Position numbers and translations under genes: made by a program | Notes under the pieces: generated by a model | Database searches by the model: none | Told to the model about the DNA's origin: nothing | Seen by the model: the letters and a program-made list of their open reading frames with translations, nothing else | Origin: HIMB11 sp965657135 | GTDB taxonomy: Bacteria > Pseudomonadota > Alphaproteobacteria > Rhodobacterales > Rhodobacteraceae | Direction of reading: 5' to 3' | Length of the DNA stretch: 64,000 nt | NCBI GenBank assembly: GCA_965657135.1 | Contig: CBFHNF010000006.1 | Span: forward strand, 1-64,000 | Shown here: positions 19,695 through 29,012 of the stretch, piece by piece | How the letters are laid out: each line of letters opens with the position of its first letter | Numbering within the stretch: the first letter of the stretch is position 1

Positions 19695-19999
19695 CGTTGA
19701 TACCCTTTTACTAATTGTTACAAAACTAATTGCAGCGCAGATGCGCTTGCAACGTGAAAAAGGGTCTCATGCGCATATGTTCCCCACAACGTCAAAAAAC
19801 TAAAATCAATTGTCAAAATTGAACGCTCGTGGGTGTTGACGTTTACATTTTTGATCCATCGCAACATTTTGAAACTACTTGCCACAAAATTGTAATCAAA
19901 AATTTAGTTTTGGTCGTGCAAAAGATACCTGAATCGGGCGATCCCACTTGTCAGCCTGAACAAAAACGGTGATAAACTTTGAAAAAACGGGTGAACTAC
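19695..19999. other. Intergenic region of about 305 bases between the repeat gene and xthA
   Basis: This AT-rich stretch must hold the divergent promoters of the small repeat gene and xthA. A TTGACG at about 19857 is a possible -35 element for the plus strand, but no convincing -10 pairs with it. No RNA gene, open frame with a start site or strong hairpin was seen. Confidence 0.4.
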
Positions 20000-20779
20000 A
20001 TGAAAATTGCGACGTTCAACATCAACGGTATAAAAGCGCGTGCCGAAACGTTGTGCAGTTGGTTAGACGAAACACACCCCGATGTTGCGATTTTGCAAGA
20101 AATCAAATCAATTGATGACAATTTTCCGCGCGCGTTGTTCGAAGATCGCGGCTATAACGTGGAAACTCATGGACAAAAGTCCTTTAATGGTGTGGCGATC
20201 TTGTCAAAATTTCCACTTGAGGATGTTGTGCGTGGCTTACCTGGAGACGACAGTGATGAACAGGCCCGCTGGATCGAGGCGACAGTGGTTGGGAAAACCG
20301 CCATTCGTATGTGTGGTCTATATTTGCCAAACGGCAACCCAGCACCTGGTCCCAAATTTAATTATAAATTGGCGTGGATGGAACGCCTGTACCACCGAGC
20401 CTCAGAATTGATGAAGGATGAAATGCCTGCCTTTATGGCAGGTGATTATAACATCATTCCACAGGTCGAAGACGCCGCACGTCCAGAAGCGTGGCGCGAA
20501 GATGCCTTATTTCGTCCAGAATCCCTCGCCGCTTGGCGCAAAATTCTGAACCTAGGCTTTACCGAGGCCTTCCGCGCACAAACCGCCGGGCCAGAGCATT
20601 ATAGCTTCTGGGATTATCAGGCAGGCGCATGGGATCGCAACGATGGCATTCGGATTGATCATTTTTTGATGAGCCCAGCTTGTGCAGACCTGATGGTAAA
20701 CTGCTATATCGAGAGCGAACAACGTGGGCGTGAAAAGCCATCTGATCATGTGCCTGTATGGCTGGAATTGGATAACTAG
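20000..20779 (+). CDS. xthA: Exodeoxyribonuclease III
   Basis: This DNA repair enzyme has AP endonuclease and 3' exonuclease activity (EEP fold). The 259-residue product shows the family sites in order: ATFNINGIKAR at the start, ILQEIKS with the metal-binding Glu (about residue 35), AGDYNIIP (about 150), and the C-terminal SDHVPVWLEL with the catalytic Asp-His. ATG 20000 follows ACGGGTG. Its stop TAG shares CTAG with the stop of the convergent monooxygenase gene. Confidence 0.94.
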   Translation: MKIATFNINGIKARAETLCSWLDETHPDVAILQEIKSIDDNFPRALFEDRGYNVETHGQKSFNGVAILSKFPLEDVVRGLPGDDSDEQARWIEATVVGKTAIRMCGLYLPNGNPAPGPKFNYKLAWMERLYHRASELMKDEMPAFMAGDYNIIPQVEDAARPEAWREDALFRPESLAAWRKILNLGFTEAFRAQTAGPEHYSFWDYQAGAWDRNDGIRIDHFLMSPACADLMVNCYIESEQRGREKPSDHVPVWLELDN

Positions 20780-21912
20780 CTCACATCATGCGTCACATCA
20801 TGCGCGTAAATCCAATCGAATTGGCGCACCAGACGTGCAGGCGCAAACCGTGATCCGACCCCTAGCACGCGATGTGCCGCACCACGGATAAGCGGATTTG
20901 ACAAATGATATTTCCACGCATTGGAATTCGCAGTCGCAAGAACACGTTTCACGCGCGCACTGCGCAACGATTGATACCTGCTTAGCCCATGAATGCCCTC
21001 GTGCTGAAAACACGTGGCAAGCACCCATGCGTCCTCAATCGCCATGACTGCCCCTTGTGCCAAAAAGGGCAAGGTTGGATGCGCCGCATCCCCAATGAGC
21101 GTAATATTTTCATGCGTCCAACACTCGGCAATAGGATGGCGAAACAATCCCCATTTGTGCAGCGTTCTGACCTGATCAAATACAGGACGTAGCGCCTCGA
21201 AATCACCAAACTCTTTAACAAGAACACTTGGATCATCGGAGTGGTTCCATCCCTCCTTGCTCCAATCTGCTTGCTCTTTGATGCATACCACATTCAAGGC
21301 TTTTTTGCCACGGAGAGGATAGGTCACAATGTGGCGATGCGGCCCCATATGTACGTGGGCTTCGGTAGGTTGTTCAATGGTGTTCTCCACAACAGTGCGC
21401 CATGCAACCTGCCCTGTAAAAAATGCACGAGTTTGCGGATTCAAAAGTGTGCGAAATGACGAATGCAAACCATCCGCCCCCACGATCAAATCATACTGAT
21501 CGCTTTGTAATTCTGTGGTGCCACCGATGTTTTGCCCAAACATGACGTTCACTCCAGCACTTTTACAGGATGTATACAGGGCTTGGATTAAATCCGCTCG
21601 GTGGAATAGGTAATACCCGCCCTGCGCCTTTGATAAGGATAAATCCAAACGCGCAACCTGATGTGCAGGGGAATGATTTCTTAACTGAATTGCAACAGCG
21701 CGCGTGCCAATGGACTTCAAATCATCTTCTAGGCTAAGCCGTTCAAACACGCGAAATGCATTTGGTGAAATTTGGATACCTGCACCGATCTCTGCAAGCT
21801 CTGGCGCTTGCTCGAAAACATCCACACGAAATCCGTAATGGCGAAAACATAACGCAGCGGTTAGGCCTCCAATCCCAGCCCCAACAATTGCGATATTTGT
21901 GTGTGATGTCAT
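20776..21912 (-). CDS. FAD-dependent monooxygenase (salicylate / 3-hydroxybenzoate hydroxylase-like)
   Basis: This is a group A flavoprotein hydroxylase of 378 residues. Visible are the N-terminal dinucleotide motif VGAGIGGLTAALC, the DG motif in VGADGLHSSFR (about residue 150) and the FAD-ribityl GD motif in LIGDAAHPTLPFLAQGA (about 285). Such enzymes hydroxylate aromatic acids using NAD(P)H and oxygen, but the substrate cannot be read from the sequence and no aromatic pathway genes are nearby. It begins seven bases after the dksA terminator and has no clear Shine-Dalgarno. Confidence 0.82.
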   Translation of the reverse strand: MTSHTNIAIVGAGIGGLTAALCFRHYGFRVDVFEQAPELAEIGAGIQISPNAFRVFERLSLEDDLKSIGTRAVAIQLRNHSPAHQVARLDLSLSKAQGGYYLFHRADLIQALYTSCKSAGVNVMFGQNIGGTTELQSDQYDLIVGADGLHSSFRTLLNPQTRAFFTGQVAWRTVVENTIEQPTEAHVHMGPHRHIVTYPLRGKKALNVVCIKEQADWSKEGWNHSDDPSVLVKEFGDFEALRPVFDQVRTLHKWGLFRHPIAECWTHENITLIGDAAHPTLPFLAQGAVMAIEDAWVLATCFQHEGIHGLSRYQSLRSARVKRVLATANSNAWKYHLSNPLIRGAAHRVLGVGSRFAPARLVRQFDWIYAHDVTHDVS

Positions 21913-21915
21913 GGA

Positions 21916-21947
21916 ACAAAAAAGGCCCTGTAATGTCTCAGGGCCTT
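21916..21947 (-). terminator. Rho-independent terminator of dksA
   Basis: On the minus strand AAGGCCCTG pairs perfectly with CAGGGCCTT around an 8-base loop, and the 3' arm continues into a run of T residues. It lies directly after the dksA stop codon and just before the start of the monooxygenase gene. Confidence 0.85.
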
Positions 21948-21953
21948 CGTCAA

Positions 21954-22376
21954 TTAATCGTCGCGGTGCACTTTTTCGCGACGCTCGTGGCGCTCTTGCG
22001 CCTCTAGGGTCATTGTCGCAATCGGACGTGCATCCAATCGTTTCAGTGAAATTTGGTCACCTGTGACTTCACAATACCCGTATTCACCTTCATCGATGCG
22101 ACGGATCGCGGCATCAATTTTTGAAACCAACTTTCGCTGACGATCCCGCGTGCGCAATTCAAGTGCACGATCAGTTTCTTCGCTGGCGCGATCCGCGATA
22201 TCAGGGATATTGCGCGCATTACCTTGCAAACCTTCAATCGTGTCTTTGCTGTCTTCCATAAGGTCACTTTTCCACGCAATCAATTTGCGGCGAAAATATT
22301 CCAACTGTCGATCATTCATAAACGGTTCATCTTCTGCCGGCGTATAATCGTCAGGAAGAAAAATATCTTGTTTCAT
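21954..22376 (-). CDS. dksA: RNA polymerase-binding protein DksA, cysteine-poor type
   Basis: DksA binds the RNA polymerase secondary channel and, with ppGpp, adjusts rRNA and amino acid promoters. The 140-residue protein has the coiled coil (FRRKLIAWKSDLMEDSKDTI and on) with the tip motif DIADRASEE. It ends in the DksA globular region GEYGYCEVTGDQISLKRLDARP. Only the first of the four zinc-finger cysteines is present; the last part reads ATMTLEAQ. This Cys-poor form is known from Rhodobacter relatives. ATG 22376 has GAGGGGG upstream; an in-frame ATG at 22409 with GGAGGA is an equally good alternative start. Confidence 0.92.
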   Translation of the reverse strand: MKQDIFLPDDYTPAEDEPFMNDRQLEYFRRKLIAWKSDLMEDSKDTIEGLQGNARNIPDIADRASEETDRALELRTRDRQRKLVSKIDAAIRRIDEGEYGYCEVTGDQISLKRLDARPIATMTLEAQERHERREKVHRDD

Positions 22377-22549
22377 GTCTGCCCCCTCGTGCAGGTCAAC
22401 ATCTGACATGCAGGTGTCCTCCAACTTTGCGGTTTTGCGACCGTGCTCTGCAAATAGTGCAACTTTAGGGGGATGTCACTAGTCAATCAGGTGATTGCAG
22501 CAAGAAAAAGCATTCGTTAAGGTGCGTCCGAACAGATCGAGGACAGGAA

Positions 22550-23383
22550 ATGAAATTCACAGGCACCCAAGACTATGTCGCCACAGAAGATTTAACCGTC
22601 GCGGTAAATGCAGCGGTTTTGTTAGAGCGACCACTATTGATAAAAGGCGAACCAGGAACTGGAAAAACGGAACTTGCCAAACAGGTGGCAAGCGCGCTTG
22701 GGCTGGACCTGATCGAATGGAATATCAAATCTACAACCAAAGCCCAACAAGGTCTGTACGAATATGATGCCGTATCACGATTACGGGACAGTCAACTGGG
22801 CGATGAACGGGTACGCGATGTTGGCAACTATATCCGCAAGGGTAAATTGTGGACGGCCTTTGAGGTAGATCAAAAAGTGGTTCTTTTGATTGATGAAATT
22901 GACAAGGCCGACATTGAATTTCCAAACGATCTGTTGCAAGAATTGGATAAAATGGCGTTTTACGTGTATGAAACAGGCGAAACCGTGACCGCCCGCAATC
23001 GCCCCGTGGTGATCATCACGTCCAACAACGAGAAAGAATTGCCAGACGCATTTTTGCGGCGCTGCTTCTTTCACTACATCGCGTTTCCAGATCAAGAGAC
23101 AATGCGCCAAATCGTTAAAGTGCATTATCCAGATATAAAAGAACAGCTTTTGACAACGGCGCTGACACAGTTTTACGAAGTACGCGAACAACAGGGCTTG
23201 AAAAAGAAACCTTCCACATCAGAGGTTTTGGATTGGCTCAAGCTGCTGCTTGCAGAAGACCTGTCCCCCGAGGATTTAAAACGAGATGCGAACAGTCTGC
23301 TGCCAAAATTGCATGGTGCGCTTTTGAAAAACGAACAAGACGTTCAATTGTTCGAACGATTGGCCTTTATGTCACGACGCTAA
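22550..23383 (+). CDS. MoxR-family AAA ATPase
   Basis: MoxR ATPases act as chaperones with VWA-domain partners to insert metals or activate enzyme complexes. The 277-residue protein has Walker A GEPGTGKTEL (about residue 31), Walker B VVLLIDEIDKAD (about 108) and an arginine-finger region LPDAFLRRCFF. A matching CoxE-like VWA gene lies 1.8 kb downstream on the same strand, with a DUF2927 gene and a small membrane gene between. The partner enzyme is not identifiable here; no CO dehydrogenase genes are in the window. Confidence 0.88.
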   Translation: MKFTGTQDYVATEDLTVAVNAAVLLERPLLIKGEPGTGKTELAKQVASALGLDLIEWNIKSTTKAQQGLYEYDAVSRLRDSQLGDERVRDVGNYIRKGKLWTAFEVDQKVVLLIDEIDKADIEFPNDLLQELDKMAFYVYETGETVTARNRPVVIITSNNEKELPDAFLRRCFFHYIAFPDQETMRQIVKVHYPDIKEQLLTTALTQFYEVREQQGLKKKPSTSEVLDWLKLLLAEDLSPEDLKRDANSLLPKLHGALLKNEQDVQLFERLAFMSRR

Positions 23384-23420
23384 AGGATTGTCTTAATATA
23401 CTTATTAGCGATTTTTGGGG

Positions 23421-23466
23421 TGATGAATTATGACTAAAGTTACCTTAATCAAATCATAATTCATCA
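23421..23466. repeat. Perfect 13-bp inverted repeat between moxR and the DUF2927 gene
   Basis: TGATGAATTATGA (23421-23433) and its exact complement TCATAATTCATCA (23454-23466) are separated by 20 bases. A hairpin would be AT-rich and is not followed by a T run, so an ordinary terminator is doubtful. A regulatory site or a processed RNA end is possible. Confidence 0.5.
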
Positions 23467-23603
23467 AAAGCGAGTCACAATTTGGTCCAACTCGCCAAAT
23501 ATATCCTGTTCTTGAACGCGCATATTGGGGAATGTGTTACAATGAAATATGCCTATTGCGGTGTGGGATCGCAGTGGGCAGATAAAAAATGGAACAAGAC
23601 AGA

Positions 23604-24968
23604 ATGAAGCGAGCTGCCCTTGTTTTCTCAATGGTGCTTGGTGCCTGTATGCCTGCCTCGAACGATGATGTCACGACGCGGCAGAATTCTTCGGTTTACA
23701 CCGACTTTGTGACGAACCCTTTCCCTGTTTCCCCGGCCCGCACAGTGGCATCTTCGAACAAAGACATCGCACGCGATTTTATGGATCTATCATTTTCCCT
23801 TGAAAGTGGTCGCAATTTGCCTGTTTTTTCCCGGTTCGAGGGCCCGATTTCGGTGCGTTTAATTGGAAAAATTCCACAATCCCTGCCGTCTGAACTAAAC
23901 AGGTTGATCCACCGTCTACAAGACGAAGCCAAACTGGATATTTATTATACCAGCGGTAATTCTGCGAACGTAAACGTCCACGCCATCTCACGCAGTCAGA
24001 TTCAACGAACATTGCCGATGGCCGCTTGTTTTGTGGCGCCGAATGTTGTTGATCTGGAAGACTTCAGAAAATCCCGCAAAACTGCAAAAACCAGCTGGTC
24101 GGCGCAAACCGAACGACGCACAGTGTCCTTGTTTATTCCTTCAGATGCTAGTCCACAGGAAATCCGTGATTGCCTGCACGAAGAGTTTGCCCAAGGGTTA
24201 GGCCCGCTAAACGATTTATATCGTTTGCCAAATTCGGTATTTAACGACGACAATATCCACACGATTTTGACTGATTTTGACATGCTCATCCTGCGGGCCA
24301 CATATGCACCGGAATTGCGCAGCGGAATGACCCGTGCAGAGGTCAGTGCACGCCTTCCATCCGTTTTGCGCCGTATCAATCCAACAGGCGAAAAAATTGC
24401 CTATCGTGCCCTGCCGCCAACCTCACGCGCGTGGATTAAGGAAATTCAAACAGCACTCGGTCCGGGAACTTCTGCGGGTGATCGCATGGGCTCTGCAACA
24501 CGCGCACTGAATCTGGCACAGGCCGCACAGTATAACGACCATCGATTAGGCTTTAGTTATTTTGCGATGGGTCGCATTGTCCAGCGAACAAATCCAGACG
24601 AGGCATTTCGAATGTTTGAAGCCGCCGATAAAATTTTCCGAAATAGCCCACAGACCAATCTATACGCCGCACATACGGCTGTTCCATTGGCGTCCTATCA
24701 AATCGCATATGGCAAAGGCCAAGACGCACTTGTCACCTTGGCCCCCTATTTGGATGCCGCCTACGAAGAAGAAAACGCAGCCCTGCTGTCCACGCTGATG
24801 TTCCTACGAGCCGAGGCGTTGGAATTGACGGGACGTGCATCGGAGGCGAGCATTGTTAGGCTGGACAGTTTGAACTGGGCACGATACGGGTTTGGATCAG
24901 AAAAACATCTGAAAACCAAACTGCGGGAAATTCAGGCACTGAACCCGCTCAACCGTCGAAATGGCTAG
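23604..24968 (+). CDS. DUF2927 domain lipoprotein
   Basis: This roughly 454-residue protein is probably a lipoprotein: the leader MKRAALVFSMVLGAC gives a lipobox-like LGAC near residue 15. The DUF2927 region (about residues 70-260) includes IRDCLHEEFAQGLGPLNDL and SVFNDDNIHTILTDFD; the HEE part recalls a zinc-peptidase helix, but the catalytic site is unproven. The C-terminal 170 residues look like TPR-type helical repeats. An in-frame ATG at 23589 is an alternative start. The family is largely confined to Rhodobacterales, and its role is unknown. Confidence 0.75.
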   Translation: MKRAALVFSMVLGACMPASNDDVTTRQNSSVYTDFVTNPFPVSPARTVASSNKDIARDFMDLSFSLESGRNLPVFSRFEGPISVRLIGKIPQSLPSELNRLIHRLQDEAKLDIYYTSGNSANVNVHAISRSQIQRTLPMAACFVAPNVVDLEDFRKSRKTAKTSWSAQTERRTVSLFIPSDASPQEIRDCLHEEFAQGLGPLNDLYRLPNSVFNDDNIHTILTDFDMLILRATYAPELRSGMTRAEVSARLPSVLRRINPTGEKIAYRALPPTSRAWIKEIQTALGPGTSAGDRMGSATRALNLAQAAQYNDHRLGFSYFAMGRIVQRTNPDEAFRMFEAADKIFRNSPQTNLYAAHTAVPLASYQIAYGKGQDALVTLAPYLDAAYEEENAALLSTLMFLRAEALELTGRASEASIVRLDSLNWARYGFGSEKHLKTKLREIQALNPLNRRNG

Positions 24969-24970
24969 GT

Positions 24971-25135
24971 ATGTATCTAATTCTTGCACTGATTGGCGCA
25001 ATTGCGGGCGCCTTAATCGCGCGTAAACGCAAAGGTAAACTAACCGATATTTTGCATTACGCTTTTGTTTATGCTCTTGCTTTTGGGCTTGTGGGTCTTA
25101 TCCTGACTGTTATCGCAGATCGCACAATCATCTAG
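24971..25135 (+). CDS. Small membrane protein, 54 residues
   Basis: The product has two hydrophobic segments: residues 2-16 (YLILALIGAIAGALI) and about 30-48 (AFVYALAFGLVGLILTVIA). They are joined by a basic loop RKRKGKLTD, which predicts a two-helix inner-membrane protein. It starts two bases after the stop of the DUF2927 gene and ends six bases before the VWA gene, so it is surely part of the same operon. Similar small proteins occur at this position in Rhodobacteraceae, as far as I recall. No function is known. Confidence 0.75.
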   Translation: MYLILALIGAIAGALIARKRKGKLTDILHYAFVYALAFGLVGLILTVIADRTII

Positions 25136-25141
25136 GCCAAT

Positions 25142-26326
25142 ATGTTTTTGCCCTTTTTTGCAAACCTCAGACGGACTGGTGTTCCTGTTTCATTACGGGA
25201 ATATTTAGGATTTCTTGAGGCATTAGATGCCGGCCTTGCGACGTATGATATTGATGCACTTTACCTGTTGGGTCGCACTATCATGGTCAAGGATGAACGG
25301 CATTTAGATCGCTATGATCGCGCATTTTCATCAAGTTTCTCCGGATTGGACAAAATTTCACCAGATGAAGTTTTGAACGCCGTTGATATTCCCCGAGAAT
25401 GGTTAGAAAAGCTGGCAGAAAAGCATCTTAGCGCAGAAGAGATGGCCGAAATCCAATCCGCGGGCGGCTTTGATAAGTTGATGGAAAAACTGCGCGAACG
25501 ATTGGCCGAACAAAAAGGGCGTCACCAAGGGGGCAACAAATGGATCGGCACCGCTGGGACTTCGCCCTTTGGGGCATATGGCTATAATCCAGAGGGCGTT
25601 CGCATTGGTCAAGATAAGTCGCGTCACCAGCGCGCTGTTAAGGTCTGGGACAAACGCGAATTTAAAAATCTGGATGACAGCGTTGAATTAGGAACACGCA
25701 ACATAAAAGTTGCGCTCAAACGACTGCGTAAATGGGCGCGTGATGGCGCAGATCAAGAACTGGATATTGATGGCACAATCCGCGCCACTGCAGAACATGG
25801 GTACCTGGATGTTCAAACGCGACCCGAAAAACGCAACAGCGTGAAAGTATTGTTGTTCTTGGATGTAGGCGGTTCAATGGACCCCTATATAAAATTGGTT
25901 GAAGAGTTATTTTCTGCCGCGCGCACAGAGTTCAAGCATCTAGAATATTTCTATTTCCACAATTGTCTTTACGAAGGCGTATGGCGCGACAATCGACGCC
26001 GCTGGGATGCACAGACCCCCACCCATGATATTTTGCGCACCTATGGATCAGATTATAAATGCATCTTTGTTGGAGATGCCTCTATGTCGCCATATGAAAT
26101 TGCCTATGCAGGAGGCGCAAACGAACATTGGAACGCCGAAGCAGGACAAGTTTGGCTTGACCGCGCACGCGAACAATGGGCCTCTCATATCTGGCTAAAT
26201 CCCATCCCTGAACGTCATTGGGGATACACCCAGTCTATCGGAATGATAAAGTCGATTTTCGAAAACGAAATGTATCCCTTGACCCTCACCGGTATTGAAA
26301 GCGGCATGCGCGCATTGGTGCGATAG
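25142..26326 (+). CDS. VWA domain protein, CoxE-like
   Basis: The 394-residue soluble protein begins with the CoxE/YeiN-type N-terminal helical region (FFANLRRTGVPVSLREYLGF). It carries a C-terminal von Willebrand A domain with the MIDAS-like LFLDVGGSMDPY at about residue 238 and FVGDASMSPYE further on. VWA proteins of this type work with MoxR ATPases, one of which lies upstream in the same run of genes. The complex they serve cannot be inferred from the window. The gene directly follows the 54-residue membrane protein. Confidence 0.87.
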   Translation: MFLPFFANLRRTGVPVSLREYLGFLEALDAGLATYDIDALYLLGRTIMVKDERHLDRYDRAFSSSFSGLDKISPDEVLNAVDIPREWLEKLAEKHLSAEEMAEIQSAGGFDKLMEKLRERLAEQKGRHQGGNKWIGTAGTSPFGAYGYNPEGVRIGQDKSRHQRAVKVWDKREFKNLDDSVELGTRNIKVALKRLRKWARDGADQELDIDGTIRATAEHGYLDVQTRPEKRNSVKVLLFLDVGGSMDPYIKLVEELFSAARTEFKHLEYFYFHNCLYEGVWRDNRRRWDAQTPTHDILRTYGSDYKCIFVGDASMSPYEIAYAGGANEHWNAEAGQVWLDRAREQWASHIWLNPIPERHWGYTQSIGMIKSIFENEMYPLTLTGIESGMRALVR

Positions 26327-26388
26327 GTGTTTCACAATTTAAGTGGCTCTGTCTGGACAAGGCGCCTGATCACACCCATATATCCATC

Positions 26389-27069
26389 ATGATACAACTT
26401 GGCCCAATCCTTCTTGCGTTGATCTATGCGTTTGTCATGTTTCGCTTTTCCGCTTGGCGATTAAGTCGTCAGCTGGATCAAACATCTTCGCGCCTTCAGG
26501 ACGCTGAATTGCAGGCCCAGATTGATAAAATGGCGACCGCGATGCAAGTCGACGATATTCCGGTCTATGTACAGGATATCCCAACCATCAATGGCTTGGC
26601 CGCACCTGATGGTCGCGTGTTTATTACACAAGGGTTCATTGACAAATACAAATTGGGCGAAGTCAGCGCAGGTGAAATTGCCAGTGTGATCGCGCATGAA
26701 TTGGGGCATGTTGCCTTGGGCCATTCGCGCAAACGCATGATTGATTTTTCAGGCCAAAACGCAATGCGCGTTGCATTGGGTGCAGTGTTGTCGCGGTTTT
26801 TGCCAGGTATCGGAATGATCATTGCAAATGGTTTGGGAAGCCTGCTTATGGCAAAGCTTTCGCGTTCAGATGAATTCGAAGCAGACGCCTACGCAACTGC
26901 GCTTTTGATGCAATCGGGTCTATCGGTCGATGCACAAATCAGCTTGTTTGAAAAATTAGACAAGCTGGTTGGCAACGCCGGTCTGTCCCCAGCCTGGCTC
27001 CTAAGCCACCCAAAAGCGCAAGATCGCATTGGCGAAATCCGAAACAACGTATACCGTTGGCGCAACTGA
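26389..27069 (+). CDS. M48 family zinc metallopeptidase
   Basis: The 226-residue protein has one N-terminal membrane segment (about residues 2-20) and an M48 peptidase domain. The zinc motif is HELGH in VIAHELGHVALGHSRK (about residue 103), and the third ligand Glu is in RSDEFEADAYA (about 163). It is expected to face the periplasm or cytoplasm at the inner membrane; which side is not decided by sequence. It ends abutting the stop of a convergent small gene. A second M48 protease of a different type lies at 60385. Confidence 0.85.
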   Translation: MIQLGPILLALIYAFVMFRFSAWRLSRQLDQTSSRLQDAELQAQIDKMATAMQVDDIPVYVQDIPTINGLAAPDGRVFITQGFIDKYKLGEVSAGEIASVIAHELGHVALGHSRKRMIDFSGQNAMRVALGAVLSRFLPGIGMIIANGLGSLLMAKLSRSDEFEADAYATALLMQSGLSVDAQISLFEKLDKLVGNAGLSPAWLLSHPKAQDRIGEIRNNVYRWRN

Positions 27070-27303
27070 TTACGCAGCATTTACGGCTTGGGTGATCCTT
27101 ATCTCATTCTTGGATAACCAGGCATGAATATCAGCTTTCGACGCACCTGAATACTCGGCGGTTGCAATATTCCGACAATTATCACGCAATTCCATGTTTG
27201 GTTTTAATGGTCGCGCAGGGTCACCGTTACAACACCGGTACCAAACCCAATCAACACATCCGTTTATATCTAGTTCCGCAACAAACAACGGATCATTACT
27301 CAT
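27070..27303 (-). CDS. Conserved hypothetical protein, 77 residues
   Basis: This is a small soluble protein with three cysteines close together (DINGCVDWVWYRCCNGD, about residues 12-28) and a fourth in LRDNCRNIA, so metal or disulfide chemistry is possible. No known domain is recognised. The ATG at 27303 is supported by GAGGAG seven bases upstream. It converges on the M48 gene with no gap and lies 77 bases upstream of the pgi stop on the same strand. Confidence 0.6.
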   Translation of the reverse strand: MSNDPLFVAELDINGCVDWVWYRCCNGDPARPLKPNMELRDNCRNIATAEYSGASKADIHAWLSKNEIRITQAVNAA

Positions 27304-27380
27304 GAACAACTCCTCAGGCAGCTACCCACTCCACCAGAGTAACGGCGATGTAACACTAATTTGAACACAGTCAAATATTT

Positions 27381-28997
27381 TTATGGATTATTCTTGCTTG
27401 TATATAGTTTGGCAAACCTAACCAAAGACTGCGTAGAGCCATCTTTTGATTTTGGGCTTTCATCCCCAGCTAAAATCGGAGCGAGGGCATTTGCCAATTC
27501 TTTGCCCAGTTCGACACCCCACTGATCATAGCTGTTCACGCCCAAAATCACACCCTCGACAAACACGCGATGTTCATACAACGCCACGATTTGTCCCAAC
27601 ACTTCGGGAGTCAATTTGGGATAGATCAATGTTGTCGAGGGCCGATTTCCTGTGAACACACGATGGCGCGCCTGACGCTCTAACTCATCCCCCTCAAAGC
27701 CTTTTGCGGCCATCATTGCCCGCGATGTATCCAAACTGCGACCACACATCAACGCTTCAGATTGCGCCAAACAATTCGCGACCAGCAGCTGGTGATGATG
27801 TTCCAAATCATCCTCATGACCGCGTGCAGCAATCATAAATTCACATGGAATGATGCGCGTACCCTGATGAATTAATTGATAAAACGCATGTTGACCATTC
27901 GTCCCCGGCTCTCCCCACACAATCGGTCCAGAATGATAAGGCAAGGTGGTACCGTCCACCGCGACTCCCTTACCATTGCTTTCCATTTCCAACTGTTGGA
28001 AGTAGGCTGGTAGACGTGATAGCCGCTGATCATAGGGTAAGACCGCGCGTGTCGCATAATCACAGATCTGGTTATGCCAAATCCCAACCAGTGCCAGCAA
28101 CACGGGAAGATTTTCGTGAAACTCTGCTGTGCAAAAATGTGCATCCATGGACTGAGCACCGCGCAAAAATGCATGGAATGCGTCGCGCCCAATGGCAATC
28201 ATCAGTGATAGGCCTATGGGCCCCCACATAGAATATCGCCCCCCCACCCAATCAGAAAATCCAAAAACGCGGGACGGGTCGATGCCAAAATCACTGGTTT
28301 TGTCTGCGGCTGTGGACAAAGCCGCAAACTGAGCGGCGGGGTCTGTCACGCGCTCGGACATCCAGGCCCGCGCTGTACGTGCATTTGTCATGGTCTCAAT
28401 GGTAGTGAAGGTTTTAGAGGCCACAATAACCAAGGTCGTTTCAGGGTTCAGATCCCGCAAAATATCGCTGATATGTGCCCCATCCACATTAGACACGAAA
28501 TGGCACTTCGGCCCATCGTGATAGGGGGCAAGCGCCAGCGTTGCCATTGCAGGCCCCAAATCGGATCCTCCTATGCCAATATTGACAACATCTGTGATCC
28601 GACCACCCTGCCCAACAAAACCACCGTTGCGAACGGCCTCGGAAAATGCGCCCATCCGATGCAGCGTCTGTAAAACCTCGGGCATGACATCCTGTCCATC
28701 GACATATACAGCATCACCATCCAAATTCCGCAGCGCTGTGTGCAAAACTGCGCGCCCCTCAGTATCATTGATCTGTGCCCCTTTGAACATGGCATCACGC
28801 TTGTCCGAAACGCCGCGTCCATGCGCCAAATCCAACAGCGCTTGGCGCGTCGTCGTATCAATATTAGTTTTGGAATAATCAAACAGCATATGATCAAAAC
28901 GTGCGGAAAACTCTGTGGCGCGATTGTCATCTTGAAACAACGCCAAAATTGGACGGTCAGAGATCTCTGACCAAAGTGATTTGAGTGAATCGAACAT
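27381..28997 (-). CDS. pgi: Glucose-6-phosphate isomerase
   Basis: This cytoplasmic enzyme interconverts glucose 6-phosphate and fructose 6-phosphate. The 538-residue protein has PGI signature 1 around FSDWVGGRYSMW (about residue 247), the substrate loop NIGIGGSDLGPAMA (about 138) and the C-terminal NSYDQWGVELGKELA (about 490). It is the last gene of a zwf-pgl-pgi operon with a 15-base gap after pgl. In organisms using the Entner-Doudoroff route, this grouping lets fructose 6-phosphate be recycled into glucose 6-phosphate. Confidence 0.96.
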   Translation of the reverse strand: MFDSLKSLWSEISDRPILALFQDDNRATEFSARFDHMLFDYSKTNIDTTTRQALLDLAHGRGVSDKRDAMFKGAQINDTEGRAVLHTALRNLDGDAVYVDGQDVMPEVLQTLHRMGAFSEAVRNGGFVGQGGRITDVVNIGIGGSDLGPAMATLALAPYHDGPKCHFVSNVDGAHISDILRDLNPETTLVIVASKTFTTIETMTNARTARAWMSERVTDPAAQFAALSTAADKTSDFGIDPSRVFGFSDWVGGRYSMWGPIGLSLMIAIGRDAFHAFLRGAQSMDAHFCTAEFHENLPVLLALVGIWHNQICDYATRAVLPYDQRLSRLPAYFQQLEMESNGKGVAVDGTTLPYHSGPIVWGEPGTNGQHAFYQLIHQGTRIIPCEFMIAARGHEDDLEHHHQLLVANCLAQSEALMCGRSLDTSRAMMAAKGFEGDELERQARHRVFTGNRPSTTLIYPKLTPEVLGQIVALYEHRVFVEGVILGVNSYDQWGVELGKELANALAPILAGDESPKSKDGSTQSLVRFAKLYTSKNNP

Positions 28998-29012
28998 AAA
29001 ATAACCTATTCT

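Noticed and set aside
23430..23459. Nine-codon open frame inside the inverted repeat after moxR
   Set aside because: No ribosome site; the frame follows from the repeat sequence itself.
27330..27375. ATTTGA / TCAAAT hairpin between the small Cys-rich gene and pgi
   Set aside because: The six-pair AT-only stem is weak and the T-rich side is on the strand without an upstream gene; not listed as a terminator.
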